Shown: piece after piece, positions 53,590-63,995 of the stretch
Layout of the letters: each line of letters begins with the position of its first letter
How positions within the stretch are numbered: position 1 is the first letter of the stretch
Source: Trichosphaerium sp. ATCC 40318
Lineage: Eukaryota > Discosea > Flabellinia > Trichosidae
Assembly (NCBI GenBank): GCA_038496445.1
Contig: JALMLS010000165.1
Span: 107,576-171,575, forward strand
Length of the DNA stretch: 64,000 nucleotides
Direction of reading: 5' to 3'
The notes under the pieces: model-generated
The model's database searches: none
Seen by the model: the letters and a program-made list of their open reading frames with translations, nothing else
Told to the model about the DNA's origin: nothing
Made by a program: the position numbers and the translations under genes

Positions 53590-54555
53590 TTATTTGTTAC
53601 TCCCTATTCCTAGTGATTCAACATCTTTTCTTGTAATTTTATTAGACCCACGCAATTCAATACGCTTGAGAGACTTTAAATGCTTCAAACAATTGTTAGT
53701 TATCTGACTACAATTCAACAGAACAAGGTGTTCAAGATTTACCAAGTGCTGAAATCCAGAGTCAAGGATATTTATACACTCTCTAATATAAAGGTACTTG
53801 AGATTAGGAAAGTACTTAAAACACGTGTCAGTGATACCATCACATGCATACAAAGTGAGTCGTTCAAGGTTTACCAAGTGCTTCACACCATCGTCTGTGA
53901 TCTTGTGACAAAGTGTCATAGCAAGGCACGTGACATTGGTAAGCGACTTGATTCCATCATCTGTTATTATAGGCCCATTGGTGATGGTAACTGTATGCAC
54001 ACTACCAAGTTGTTTGAGATATGAGTCTTTTGGATTTCCAAGAGTTATATCATGGACATCTTTAAGTGCCTTTATTCCTTCAACAGTAATATTGCGACAA
54101 CGACAAATATCTATTGTATGTACACCACTTAATGCTTTTAATGCTGCATCTGTAACACCTGTAGATGCTAAGGAAATTCTATGAACTGTACTTTTTCCAC
54201 CAGCTAACAAACTAATAACACCTTCATCTGTTATTTTTGATCTTTGTAGAGAGATTGAGTGAACACCAGAAAGACAAGCCATGTCTGCATCTGATAATAC
54301 CGCCTCACGACACATAATTATTGTGGATTTGAGTAAAGGACTTCCTTCAAGAAGGTAACAATCTGATGGCTCTTTCAATTTGATCCAATTGAAACCAATA
54401 TTATTGCGAATTATGTTGTTAAATAGATGACAGACTGTAGAAGCTCTAATACGCTTTCTTCTATTTAAATTCCGTAAAATAAGTGTTATTATCTCTGGTG
54501 GAAGCTGTGTTATTGAAATAACTTGATTTGTAGCTAATGTACGATCTTTTGACAT
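53590..54555 (-). CDS. F-box/LRR protein
   Basis: Single-exon frame; the ATG at 54553-54555 (MSKDRTLATNQ) matches the start of its paralogue at 55795, so the 25 codons further upstream are probably not coding. The F-box (ITQLPPEIITLILRNLNRRK, ASTVCHLFNNIIRNN) is followed by a connecting region and about nine irregular LRRs of the cysteine-containing type (SITDDGIKSLTNV-like, ITDTCFKYFPNLKYLYI, NLEHLVLLNCSQIT). A predicted SCF substrate adaptor. The pseudogene near 1 kb is a decayed relative. Confidence 0.85.
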   Translation of the reverse strand: MSKDRTLATNQVISITQLPPEIITLILRNLNRRKRIRASTVCHLFNNIIRNNIGFNWIKLKEPSDCYLLEGSPLLKSTIIMCREAVLSDADMACLSGVHSISLQRSKITDEGVISLLAGGKSTVHRISLASTGVTDAALKALSGVHTIDICRCRNITVEGIKALKDVHDITLGNPKDSYLKQLGSVHTVTITNGPIITDDGIKSLTNVTCLAMTLCHKITDDGVKHLVNLERLTLYACDGITDTCFKYFPNLKYLYIRECINILDSGFQHLVNLEHLVLLNCSQITNNCLKHLKSLKRIELRGSNKITRKDVESLGIGSNK

Positions 54556-54927
54556 TTCCACGTGTTTAGTATTGAATTGGCCCATGAAGTGAACAAAACG
54601 ACTTCTTCTGTGCAAACCAAGTACAATCAACGGTAGAAGAAACGTACTATGAAGACTGAAGCATCATTGCTGTATCTGTAAATGTAAGTTTAAGTTGTTT
54701 TTCGCCTTAACTTGCTGTTTTACTGAAAGCACGTGCAAAAAAACAAACAAATCGACAAAGCACGTTTTCACGTGTATTAGTAAATGTTACCATGCTCTGC
54801 AGGGACACATTGATAAAGTAGCGTGCGTAGGCTATTAGCTTTATCTGTTCTAATAAACCTCAAAAAACTGCAGCAACGATTCAAGTCAAAATCGTTCGTC
54901 ATTAGACACTATACCAAAAAACCAACG

Positions 54928-55587
54928 ATGGCAGCAAAACGCGTTTGTTTCGGTGCTGGGTGCTTTTGGGGCACAGAAAAGTTCTTCAAGAAAGAGTTTA
55001 AAGTAAAGACTAAAGTCGGTTATTGTAATGGCAAAGCGGAAATGCCAACGTACCAGGTACAACGGAGTGATTAACTTACGATTGTTAATATTTTTATCTA
55101 AAGGCTGTATGTACAGGCGCAACAGGCCATGTAGAAGCATTAGAGGTTATTTATGAGCCTGAAGTTGATTTTCGTGAGTTGTGCAGGTTCTTTTTCCGTA
55201 TGCATGATCCAACTACCCTCAATCGCCAAGGAAATGATAGAGGTATGTAACAAGAGCTAAATAGAGTGTTATTACTGTTTTTTTTCAAAAGCGTCATCAT
55301 TTCTCCGTCTGACCTTCGTAACAGGCACTCAGTACCGTAGCGGTATCTACTACACAGATGACGATCAAAAAAAGATAGCAGAAGAAGTTAAAGCTGAAAT
55401 CGGGTCCTCAGGAAAGTACAGCAGTCCAATCGTTACTGAAATTGAGAAACTTGATAAGTTCTGGGACGCTGAAGACTATCATCAGGTATGTCACGTTTGT
55501 TGTTATCCTGGTTTTTGTTTGACACTTCTTTAGGATTACCTTGAAAAGAACCCAGGTGGTTATTGTAACCACAAACTACGCTGGTAG
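54928..55587 (+). CDS. MSRA: Peptide methionine sulfoxide reductase A
   Basis: Reduces methionine-S-sulfoxide in proteins, repairing oxidative damage. Four exons from ATG 54928 to TAG 55585. The catalytic motif [12 protein letters not shown] is at residues 8-19 with the nucleophilic Cys, followed by VGYCNGK and the [14 protein letters not shown] block (conserved Glu and His). [19 protein letters not shown] is the hallmark MsrA segment. A terminal GGYC supplies a candidate resolving cysteine. Upstream in-frame codons (RRLLALSVLINLKK) resemble a mitochondrial presequence but begin with GTG, not ATG, so the cytosolic start is preferred. Confidence 0.94.
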
Positions 55588-55794
55588 GACGTCCGAAACG
55601 GTTTATTTTGTACACCTCGTCAAATAAAACATCTTTTTAAAAAAACCTAGACTCACGTGCTTGTCTGGTGCTTTTAACGTAAATTCTTCTCGTGTAATGC
55701 GAAGAACAAAGAGCGTAACAAAAGCAGTGTAGGTTGTTGGTTTAATGTGTCTCACAGTCCAATCAAGTAAACAGGTGTATAAATTTGTGTTAAA

Positions 55795-56589
55795 ATGTCA
55801 GCAAAAAGACAACACACTCAAATACAGAGGGTTACACCACTTTCTCTGATACCATCAGAGATATTAACATCTGTTTTGCGTTATTTAAATAGGTATAATC
55901 GCATTAGAGCTTCTACAGTCTCTCATCTATTCGATGACATCATTCGTCATAATATTGGTTTTGATGAGATCAATATCAAAGACTCAGTAGATTGTCACGT
56001 GTTAAAAGACAGCCCTTTCCTAAAAAACACCATCATCAAATTTAGGGGTACCATACGTTCTAAGAAGGATTTATTATGCCTTGTTGGCGTTCGCTCAATA
56101 AGTCTTCTGATGTCAAATATTACAGATGATGGTATACTTGCTTTAGTAAACGGAGGAAAGCACAACATTCATTACATCAACTTAAAATTTTGCTTTCACA
56201 TAACAGATGTTGCATTAAAAGCTCTAGCTGGCATACACACAGTTTGCATTAGTGGTAGCAACAATGTCACTTGTGAAGGGATAAAGGCACTGAAGGATGT
56301 ACATACCTTATATCTTTACCAACCGAAGGACTCTTGGCTCAAACAGCTAGACAATGTGCATACAGTAGATATTGAATTCGGGTCTGAAATAACAGATGAT
56401 GGCATCAAATCATTGGTCAATGTCAAGCGTCTATGTTTGAGATATTGTTTTACTGTAACATCCTCAGGATTAAAGGAATTGGTCAATCTTGAATACCTTA
56501 AGCTTAAAAAGTGTAGCGTCGGTATGATTACAGAGGCCTATCGGCAACACATGAAATCTAATGGTATAACATATGTATGTAAAAAATAA
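55795..56589 (+). CDS. F-box/LRR protein, shorter paralogue
   Basis: Single exon, 264 residues (MSAKRQHTQ). The F-box (LIPSEILTSVLRYLNRYNRI, ASTVSHLFDDIIRHN) and following LRRs (NITDDGILALVNGG, HITDVALKALAGIH, EITDDGIKSLVNVK) align along their length with the 53.6 kb gene on the other side of MsrA, which is in opposite orientation. It has fewer C-terminal repeats than its sister. Predicted SCF substrate adaptor. Intact frame with no lesions. Confidence 0.85.
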   Translation: MSAKRQHTQIQRVTPLSLIPSEILTSVLRYLNRYNRIRASTVSHLFDDIIRHNIGFDEINIKDSVDCHVLKDSPFLKNTIIKFRGTIRSKKDLLCLVGVRSISLLMSNITDDGILALVNGGKHNIHYINLKFCFHITDVALKALAGIHTVCISGSNNVTCEGIKALKDVHTLYLYQPKDSWLKQLDNVHTVDIEFGSEITDDGIKSLVNVKRLCLRYCFTVTSSGLKELVNLEYLKLKKCSVGMITEAYRQHMKSNGITYVCKK

Positions 56590-57290
56590 AACCTGTTCAG
56601 GAACTACAATAAGACAAGCGGTACCTCCTTCTTTGTTGAGCCTGTTATATATAAACTCACAGTAAGCACGTGTATTTATTGACAGCAAAGACATTGCAGA
56701 TGAATAGTAAAGTTCATAGCACGAAAAGTTTTTTGCTTTATTTTAATTAAACATTACTTTTTTTTTGAGTCAGAACGTACCTCACAGCAATTTTATCACA
56801 TTAGCCTATTTTTACTACCTCTAACGGGGCTCGCTTGAATTTTCCTACAGATAGGGTCCAATTTGTACTTTGGAGTGCCGGCATTGAAGAGATTCAGTTG
56901 CCATTGGTTTTTTAAGCTACAATTCAGAACTAAAAAAGAAAGAACATGTGCTGGCTGAAGAGAAAAACGGTAAGAACGATTTCCCAATATACGTGTTTAC
57001 GAAAAGTTTTACGTAATTCAACACGTGTTCTATTTTCTTAACTACAGAAAGTACAAGTAATTTCCTACAATTTCAAGTACCAGTTCTTGTATTGTGGAAA
57101 GCCGCTAATAGTGCTTTGTACGATGTAATTGAGCCATAACAAATATTTGGTTCCTGTAAATCTGGAAAAAAGAAGTCGGGCAACCCGAAAAAGAAAACCG
57201 AAAATAAGAGAAATCATCAGTTGTTTTAAGTCAAGATCTATCCACTAGAGGAGCGAAGGACTGTTAGATCACACCCCAGCAACTTAAATA
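56590..57290. other. Intergenic region, no gene recognised
   Basis: About 700 bp with CACGTG at 56667 and 57022, and T tracts. Short frames lack motifs. The 3' half must contain the promoter of the C2-domain gene. Confidence 0.5.
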
Positions 57291-58004
57291 ATGTCTATTT
57301 ACTCTGATATTGCAAAACACCATGGCTGGACAGGTAGCGGAGGCTCGCCTGTAAAACCGCGAAAGAGTACGCCCACTACATTTAAAACAACAAGAAAGCA
57401 CCTATTTCATTAAGTTAAAGGGTTGTGACTGATTCTAATTCTTGACATTGCAGACTTGTATGTTGGTGTTGAGCTTCGAACAGGTAATGAATTGGCAGCA
57501 AAAAATTTCAACGGAACATCAGACCCTTACCTCAAAGTCATGGTTATTGCTGAGAGGAACAAAGACAAAACAATAAACAAGAAATTACCTGGTGATCCCT
57601 ATGCCACAACGACCATTGAAAAGACACTAAATCCAACATGGAATGAGTTTACTTATCTGTACCAAGTGTATGCAGAAGAGCAGGGATATTTAAAAATAGA
57701 GTGCTGGTATGTGTTGCAACTTTTTTTTTTGAGATTTTTGGGGAAATCACGTGATTTTTTTATTTATGTTTCCTTCAGGGATAAAAATCTTCTTTTTGAT
57801 GACTTTATGGGAGAGATCCTTGTTGATTTAACAAAATTGCAAAAAGAAACACTTGATATACCAAGCGTTGTGCATAAAGATGTGAAAAAAACACTTAAAG
57901 AGCGTATGAAACCAATGACACTTACATTGCAAGCACGAAAAGGTAGAAGAGATGTAGTAAGTGGTACCATAGACATAGGTATATCACTTGCTTTCATTTC
58001 ATGA
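57291..58004 (+). CDS. C2-domain protein
   Basis: Three exons: MSIYSDIAKHHGWTGSGG, then the main body from LYVGVELRTGNELAAKN, then the last exon starting near 57779. This is a single C2 domain, a Ca2+-dependent or independent phospholipid-binding module. Visible signatures are NGTSDPYLKV (loop 1 Asp), TLNPTWNEF and the loop 3 region CWDKNLLFDDFMGEI with several aspartates, so Ca2+ binding is likely. A 60-residue C-terminal part completes strands 7-8 and ends LAFIS. The second intron contains TCACGTGA beside its T tract. The role beyond membrane targeting is unknown. Confidence 0.85.
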
Positions 58005-58782
58005 TGTATCAGTGATCTTCGCTAGTATAATAAAAACAAGGTTAATTTCTTATTGCAGACTTGTATTAGTCAATATATTGATGGTACATAACTACGGTGA
58101 TTGCAGATATTGTCGGGTATTGTTCAATTTTCTACAAGCAAAAATGTGTAGCTTTTAGGTAATTTACTTAGAGCGCGTGCTATGAACTGTACACTTTTCA
58201 TTCGACTATGTTTTGGCAATGGATACACCTATTTATTGGATTGGTATGTGCATGTAACCTCATAACAGAAAGCTCCACGTGGTGTCAACTGTGTGATACA
58301 ATTCAATGAAAATGGAAGAAACGTTTGATCAGCAAGTTTTGCTGTCAGTTTATTAACACAGAGCTATTCCTTTCAACCTTTGCTCTAATCTGATCAAACC
58401 TATCTGTGCTGAACTCAACAATTTCATTCTCCAATATTTTCATCTGTATTTGAGAGATGCGCTACACCCATTACTCTAAACTAACCGATTGTAATGTTAT
58501 AGCATTAACTTTATATTCAGAAGCCGTTTATTACAACACGTGCTGTTAGTGCTTCCTTTATCGGAAAAAACTCAGAGCGTGTTCATGAAATTGTACCATC
58601 GTCCACAAAGACTTCTTTGTCAATACATGCACCTATTTATGTGGAAAGCAAGTCTACTGCAACAACCTCATAAAAGAAAGTTCCACGCGGTGTAATTCAA
58701 CACGTGAATTCAATGAAAACTTGAGAAAAGTTCGCAACTTTTTGGCTGAGTCATTTTCCAATCAAAAACCGTATTAAACAAC
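58005..58782. other. Upstream region of the AlkB-like gene with a direct repeat
   Basis: Segments of about 110 bp near 58212-58325 and 58621-58735 are diverged direct repeats sharing CACCTATTTAT, AACCTCATAA, TCCACG-GGTGT and ATTCAATGAAAA. CACGTG occurs at 58276, 58537 and 58701. No coding frame. Confidence 0.55.
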
Positions 58783-59538
58783 ATGAACCGCAACGCATCA
58801 ACTGATATTTCCTCTACAAATGGACCTAACCTTAACACTGGTATTGCAACAGAGATTGCGCCTGGTTTCGTCTTAATTAGAGGAGGATTGGATGTATCAA
58901 CTCAGAAATGGCTGGCAAAGTATACAATGGAACTAGGCAATCGACAAAAGCTCGGTTTTTGGGCTGAAAAAGACAATGGTGAAAAAATACTAAATTCAGC
59001 GAAAAGTCGAGGTCGTATGTACGACGCGTTGGATAAATTTCCTTCAAGCAAAGACTTGAATGATTTGTGTCAAAGCTTAGTTTCAATGGCGAAAGGTGTA
59101 ACCGATATGCCTTCAATGACAGCAACACATTTGAACATTTTGTACTATGGATCAAATAATGGCATTTATTGGCATGCGGACGATGATGACAATGATGGTG
59201 ATGGAGATAGTCCGATTGTATCTATAAGCCTCGGTGACGAAGGAGACTATGGGTATAAACTTCTAGGAAGGGAAAAGGAGTACGTACACCTTAAATCAGG
59301 TGATGTTTTGTTATGGGGAGGTGTCAACAGGATGTTATGGCACAACGTTGAAAAAGTAATGCCTGGCACGTGTCCAGAGTTTTTAAAGGATTCTTTATCT
59401 ACTGGACGTTTAAACTTTACTTTCTGGGACTCACCTTCTGTATTGGGTAAGGAAGAAGAACATAGGTACTATGTAAATGGATATGGTTATAAACATGTTG
59501 AAATGAACTGGCTAGAAAAAAATCGGAACAAAGAATGA
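58783..59538 (+). CDS. AlkB-like 2-oxoglutarate/Fe(II) dioxygenase
   Basis: Single exon, 251 residues. It has the double-stranded beta-helix with all expected ligands: GIYWHADDDD (metal His and Asp), SPIVSISLGDEGDYGY, LKSGDVLLWGGVNRMLWHNV (second metal His) and GRLNFTFWD (2-oxoglutarate-binding Arg and the RxNxTFR-like end). These mark an AlkB-family nucleic-acid demethylase, closest in layout to the ALKBH1/bacterial AlkB group. An unusual acidic insert (DDDDNDGDGD) follows the first ligands. Substrate (DNA, mRNA or tRNA) cannot be told from sequence. It is distinct from the ALKBH8 gene in the same window. Confidence 0.88.
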   Translation: MNRNASTDISSTNGPNLNTGIATEIAPGFVLIRGGLDVSTQKWLAKYTMELGNRQKLGFWAEKDNGEKILNSAKSRGRMYDALDKFPSSKDLNDLCQSLVSMAKGVTDMPSMTATHLNILYYGSNNGIYWHADDDDNDGDGDSPIVSISLGDEGDYGYKLLGREKEYVHLKSGDVLLWGGVNRMLWHNVEKVMPGTCPEFLKDSLSTGRLNFTFWDSPSVLGKEEEHRYYVNGYGYKHVEMNWLEKNRNKE

Positions 59539-60678
59539 AAGGTTGTATTAGCTTGCTTTTTAACTATTGTGTATCAAATAAACGAGTTTGTTATTTAAAC
59601 TTGCTTACTTACAGTGTTGTTCACACAAGTCATTCATCTAATGAGGTTATTGGTTAAAACCAAACCTACCAATGAGTAAAAATGTAAGCAATAGAAGTCT
59701 ATATTTTAATATCTCATTTTTTTTTTTGTTTTTTTTGACGCGAAGGTAGTAAATTGAGTGGTTGCAAAAGTGTTTTAGTATTTACACGTGCTAGCCATTT
59801 ACAAGTACAGTCTTTAATACTCACTAAACACCCGAAATCCGGGTTAACTCCTCACGTTCAATATTTGTAACTGTATCAACAACGTGTTTGGTAAGGAACT
59901 TATTATCCCATTAAGTACATCTACCAGTTTCAGTGTACTAGATCGCACTTTGTTGTGCTATAAAGGAGAACTGGATGGAGTGGTGAGAAAAAACACTTCC
60001 ATCATTCACCGGCGACTGAGTACTCAATTTGGTGATGGGAGACAAAGCACTTCCATTACATTTCCAGATTTTACTCACTCCCGAAAAAAGACTCTTACTC
60101 ACAAAGTTGTTTCACCATTGTATATACGCTTTATAGTAGCTGGTAAGAGCATTACTGAGTAAGTCAAAAACTATTGCACTGATTTACATCCGACCTTGTT
60201 AAATAATACTACTCAAATAAAAACAAATACAAGAATTGATGACACGTGACTAGATCACATGATATCTTTTTATAACGCGTGCGACATTCACCTAAAATTC
60301 TTTAGAACTTTTGTTGTAAATGGCAGTGAAACGCACGGTACAGTTTCATATCTCTGCCATGTTTTTAACGCTTTGTTTTTAGTTAAATACCGAAATCTCA
60401 GCACACCCTTCTCTGTTAAACCTTCCAGTAGAGCTACAACTTGATATAATAGACTTGGATACTAATTTATACTTACATTTTTTTTTTTAGAATAAGAGGC
60501 AGCGCGCTAGCGCCTACTTTATTACATAGGGATTTTTACATTGGATAACGACTTACAAATGTGCGTGTACAACAGGAAAAGCCAGAGTGTCTAGGAGATT
60601 CGATCAAGCCAGTACAAAGGAACACCAGAGAAGCCAAATATACGGAACCAATGAGATAATAAAGCAGATCACTGAAAG
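59539..60678. other. Gene-poor region, no supported gene
   Basis: An ATG-less 92-codon frame at 59884-60162 contains two similar words (ACACTTCCATCATTCACC, GCACTTCCATTACATTTCC) but no domain. CACGTG lies at 59785 and 60243. From about 60480 the DNA becomes GC-richer and joins the atypical right-hand block. Confidence 0.4.
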
Positions 60679-62634
60679 CTATACCTGGTTAAGTTTTTTA
60701 CGCTCTTCGTACCAACGAGCCCGTAGATTTTGGATGTTAGAGAGAGAGGTATCAACACGCTCACCAGCTACCACTTTTTTCCGCCAGTGTGCTTCCAATT
60801 CAGTGCGAAAAGCCGACTCCAAGTCGGGTTTGAGAATAGAACCAGAAGTTGAGACAGGTACCTTGGGAGCAGGTGAAGAAGAAGGAGAAGGCCTAACCAG
60901 TGGTGGGTGCGTACTTGGACGCTGGTTAGAGATGGTAGGTCTAGGCAACACACGTGGTTTTTTGTTAGCTACTCGTTGGGGACCTACAAAGCTTCGCTTG
61001 CCCAACTTGAACTCATCGAGGCCAGACTCGTCCAAGAACTCAATACTTCTTGCCTTTTTTTGAGCTGCCAGATAATCTGCTTTGCCTTTGAAAATCTTAA
61101 AAACCAGATAATTTTTGTGACGCTTAATAACTTGGAACGTCTCCAACCCTTCTATCACCTTGGAGCACCAAAAAACGCACCCATTAGAGGCCAGTTTGTG
61201 TTTTTCTGTGAGCCAGCGACGGAAGAAAAGAAGCTTGACATCCATAACCTTACAGAACTCGGTGCATAATAATAACATGTCATTGCCTGACTCAGTATTG
61301 TGGAAGCCCGAAATCACAATCTTGGTACAGTTGTGGGCAATAGTGTACATGTTGACGCCTCGGTTTTGAAATGAGCGTCTGATGTTTTGGATGCGGTCAT
61401 TGTCCAGCTTACTCATATACACAGCTACAGTTAGTCCAAATTCATACTCCCTGGCAGTCACAACTGTATTATCCTTGTTTTTGCAGATGTTTTTGACGAT
61501 GATATCACTAGCCTCCTCGAACGCCTTTTGAACATCCACTGGAGCTTTGGACTCACCGCTACCCTTACAGTACTAAAATGAAAAGTGTAAAAATAGCGAT
61601 AATCACCCCCAAAAATCTCGGGAATTTTAGACCCTCATTATCGGCCAATTTCATCCAAAAATCACGGGGTGAATTATCGCAAAAATCACGGGGTGAATTA
61701 TCGCAAAAATCTCCAGTGTAATTCTCGCAAAAATCTCCAGTGTAATTCTCACAAAAATCTCTGGTGTAATTCTCTCAAAAATCTCTGGTGGTGAATTTCA
61801 TTAAACGTCTTATACAAACACAATATTTATTAAAGTTTTACAAGTAAATACAAATATTAGGGGTTAGGGTTAGGGGTTAGGGTTAGGGGTTAGGGGAAAA
61901 TTACAAGTCGTCTCGCTCTTATTGTTGAATCGTATGCTGTAGTTAATTTTGTACAAATAATTAGTACCACCTAATATACCCATGTAATCATTAATGCGCA
62001 TACATTTAACCACGTACTTGAAAGTTTAATGATATTTTGGCTTATTGTTAAAGCGCTGTAATAAAAATGGTTAGTATGGCATTAATTGTGTTTATGGGTT
62101 AATATAGAGAGTTTTGTTAAATAATATAGAACGCATCTTAAAATGTTAAGTTTGCCATATCAAATTGACCATGTACTTTTTTTACAGAGATTTTTTGTAT
62201 AATTGCAGTTTATTGAGATTTTTTTAAAATTACACAACAAAAGAGAGTTTTTGTAAATTTACACTTTTGTGTCAGAGATTTTTCATAAAATTACACACCA
62301 AAGAGATTTTTTGTAAATTTACACTTTTACTACAATGTAATTTTTGTGGAAATCTCCAAAATTACACGTTTTTTGTGTAATTTGTAGGAAATCTCTGCAA
62401 AATTCTCAATTTATTTTTAGTACTGATAGTAATGAGGTCTGAGTAGATCTCCACCTTAACGATCCAAAGAATAAGACCCTCTGTACCTTCTTGTTTTAGT
62501 CTCGCAGACTGTGCACTCTCGATTGTTTGGACCACATTAATAAGCGCATCCTTAACAACACTAACAGTTTGTTGTTGTGGCAAACTATTGGCTAAATCAG
62601 CCATAGCACTGTCAATGGTGGAGTTGTTGGCCAT
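60679..62634 (-). CDS. Unidentified two-exon gene in atypical DNA
   Basis: Exon 1 (62634-62455, MANNSTIDSAMADLANSL) and exon 2 (61572-60679) join in phase 0 across an 882-nt intron, giving 357 residues. Exon 2 alone could also start at MDVQKAFEEASD. The N-terminal part is helical. A middle region has alternating strands (GFHNTESGNDMLLLC, LLFFRRWLTEKHKLASNGC, KNYLVFKIFKG), and a Pro/Ser-rich basic linker (KKPRVLPRPTI, PSPSSSPAPKVP) precedes a C-terminal helix (ELEAHWRKK, LRARWYEERKK). No family recognised. GC content and codon use look higher than in neighbouring genes, and CACGTG is nearly absent here, which hints at a mobile or foreign origin. Confidence 0.45.
61573..62454. repeat. Inverted tandem arrays around a telomere-like tract
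   Basis: The left part (about 61650-61795) is a 24-bp tandem array of the form AAAAATCTCCAGTGTAATTC in five to six diverging units. The right part (about 62200-62400) carries related words in inverse orientation (AAATTACACACCAAAGAGA). Between them sits a TTAGGG/TTAGGGG tract. The whole lies between the two exons of the unidentified gene, so it is either a very long intron by local standards or an insertion. Confidence 0.65.
61857..61896 (+). repeat. Telomere-like TTAGGG/TTAGGGG tract
   Basis: Forty bases of perfect alternation: TTAGGGG, TTAGGG, TTAGGGG, TTAGGG, TTAGGGG, TTAGGGG. It is an interstitial tract, since unique sequence continues on both sides. If TTAGGG-type is the host telomere repeat, this marks a former end, a repaired break or an element end. 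Confidence 0.85.
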
Positions 62635-62960
62635 GTTCCTGGTTTGGTGAATAGAGTGAGCAACACGTATACACTAGAATTTTCAATGAACATCGGAAAA
62701 TTAGATTTAGCGAACATGAAAGTGAAGACAAATGGCCTATAGGTCCTAGCGACCTGCGACAAGCATACTACAAACACTTTGTAACATTTTGGGCTCAAAG
62801 GGCCCAAAGTGTTACCAAGACATACAGGGATACCCTAGGGCGTAAAATATGAGAAAGAAATAAAATAAGTTGAAGAGAAGCTGCAATCACCAGGCAGTTA
62901 AGCCGGCCTCCTACTAATTTATACTTACAATGGCCTCTTCTTTCAAAACAAGCAGGTCTA
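62635..62960. other. Short intergenic stretch
   Basis: No gene seen. Near 62912 it holds TACTAATTTATACTTACA, an exact copy of 60461-60478, so an 18-bp direct repeat brackets the atypical block. Confidence 0.5.
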
Positions 62961-62967
62961 AAAAATA

Positions 62968-63265
62968 TACCAGTTTTTTTGGTATATACCACTTTTATAC
63001 CACTTTTTATACCAGTTTTTTATGGTATATACAAAAAAAGTGGTATATTTTGACCGAAATATACCAAAAAAAGTGGTATATTGACCAATATACCAACAAT
63101 ATACCAAAAAAAACAGGTATAAAAACAGAAAATATACCACTTTTTTTCACCAGAAAAAAAAAAATACCACTTTTTTATACCACTTTTTTTAGGTATATAC
63201 CAGTTATATACCACTTTTTATACCAGTTTTTCATGGTATATACCACTCTTATATACCACTTTATG
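62968..63265. repeat. Inverted TATACC/GGTATA repeat array, copy 1
   Basis: About 300 bp composed of TATACCACTTTT and its reverse complement AAAAGTGGTATA in mixed orientation, with palindromic centres GGTATATACC. Frames across it encode tyrosine- and isoleucine-rich repeats and are not genes. Confidence 0.8.
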
Positions 63266-63719
63266 CTTACTTATAGTACACCTGCAATTCCAGAAAATAC
63301 ACTTTATTTAATACACAGTTTGTGAGTTACAAGTTTTGGACAATGTCCACTACAGTTACATTACTATGGGCATCTGGAAAATTCGTCCATCTCCATGAGC
63401 TTGCTGTACCTACTGTAAAAACATGCTGCGCACCTAATGAAAGTGGTTCCACCTGAATCTATCAATTACTAAGGCCTACGGAGGTCGGTTAATGTATATC
63501 AAACGAAAATAAAATAAAACTTTGTCTGGTACCCACGAACGTCTGTATAATACCTGCAATATAGTTTCCTCAATGTTGGTACTGGAATCAGGTCCTGCGG
63601 TCCGAATGAGCTTGGTTTGGTTAGATTCTATGATATACTAAGGTCCCTACGCACCGTTCAATGTATGACGTCCATGATCGTTCAACAAGAAAACCACCAA
63701 AAAGCTCCTTAATGACCTT
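63266..63719. other. Spacer between TATACC arrays
   Basis: Unique-looking DNA without a supported frame or RNA gene. Confidence 0.45.
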
Positions 63720-63995
63720 CTTGAAGCATACCATAAAAGTGGTATATACCAATAAAAAGGTGGTATATACCACATACCATAAAAAAGTGGTATATACCAC
63801 TTTATATACCATTTTTAGAAGGTCTCATTATGTGAATGAAAAGTGGTATATACCACTTCTATATACCACTTTTTTATTCACTTAATTTTTAAAAAAGTGG
63901 TATTTCAAAATGGTATATACCAGTTCATATACCATTTTGTTGAAAAAAGTGGTATATACCATAAAAAAACTGGTATATACCACTTTAATTTTTAG
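63720..63995. repeat. Inverted TATACC/GGTATA repeat array, copy 2
   Basis: Same words as the 62.97 kb array (AAAGTGGTATATACCACTT), again in both orientations, with the palindrome GGTATATACC present several times. It runs to the right edge. Confidence 0.8.

Noticed and set aside
53680-54184. Plus-strand frames opposite the F-box/LRR gene
   Set aside because: Antisense shadows; the minus-strand frame has the F-box and LRR motifs.
54823-54927. Mitochondrial presequence on MsrA
   Set aside because: The in-frame extension looks suitable (basic, Leu-rich) but begins at GTG with no ATG in frame; kept only as a remark.
59884-60162. 92-codon frame containing a repeated HxxLST-like word
   Set aside because: Starts at GTG, no domain and no splice signals supporting a longer gene.
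60587-61369. Plus-strand frames (158 and 120 codons) opposite the unidentified 60.7 kb gene
   Set aside because: The minus-strand frame is longer, has a start and plausible splice signals; the plus frames show no motif.
62930-63325. 131-codon Tyr/Ile-rich open frame
   Set aside because: It runs over the TATACC inverted array and its residues reflect the repeat words only.
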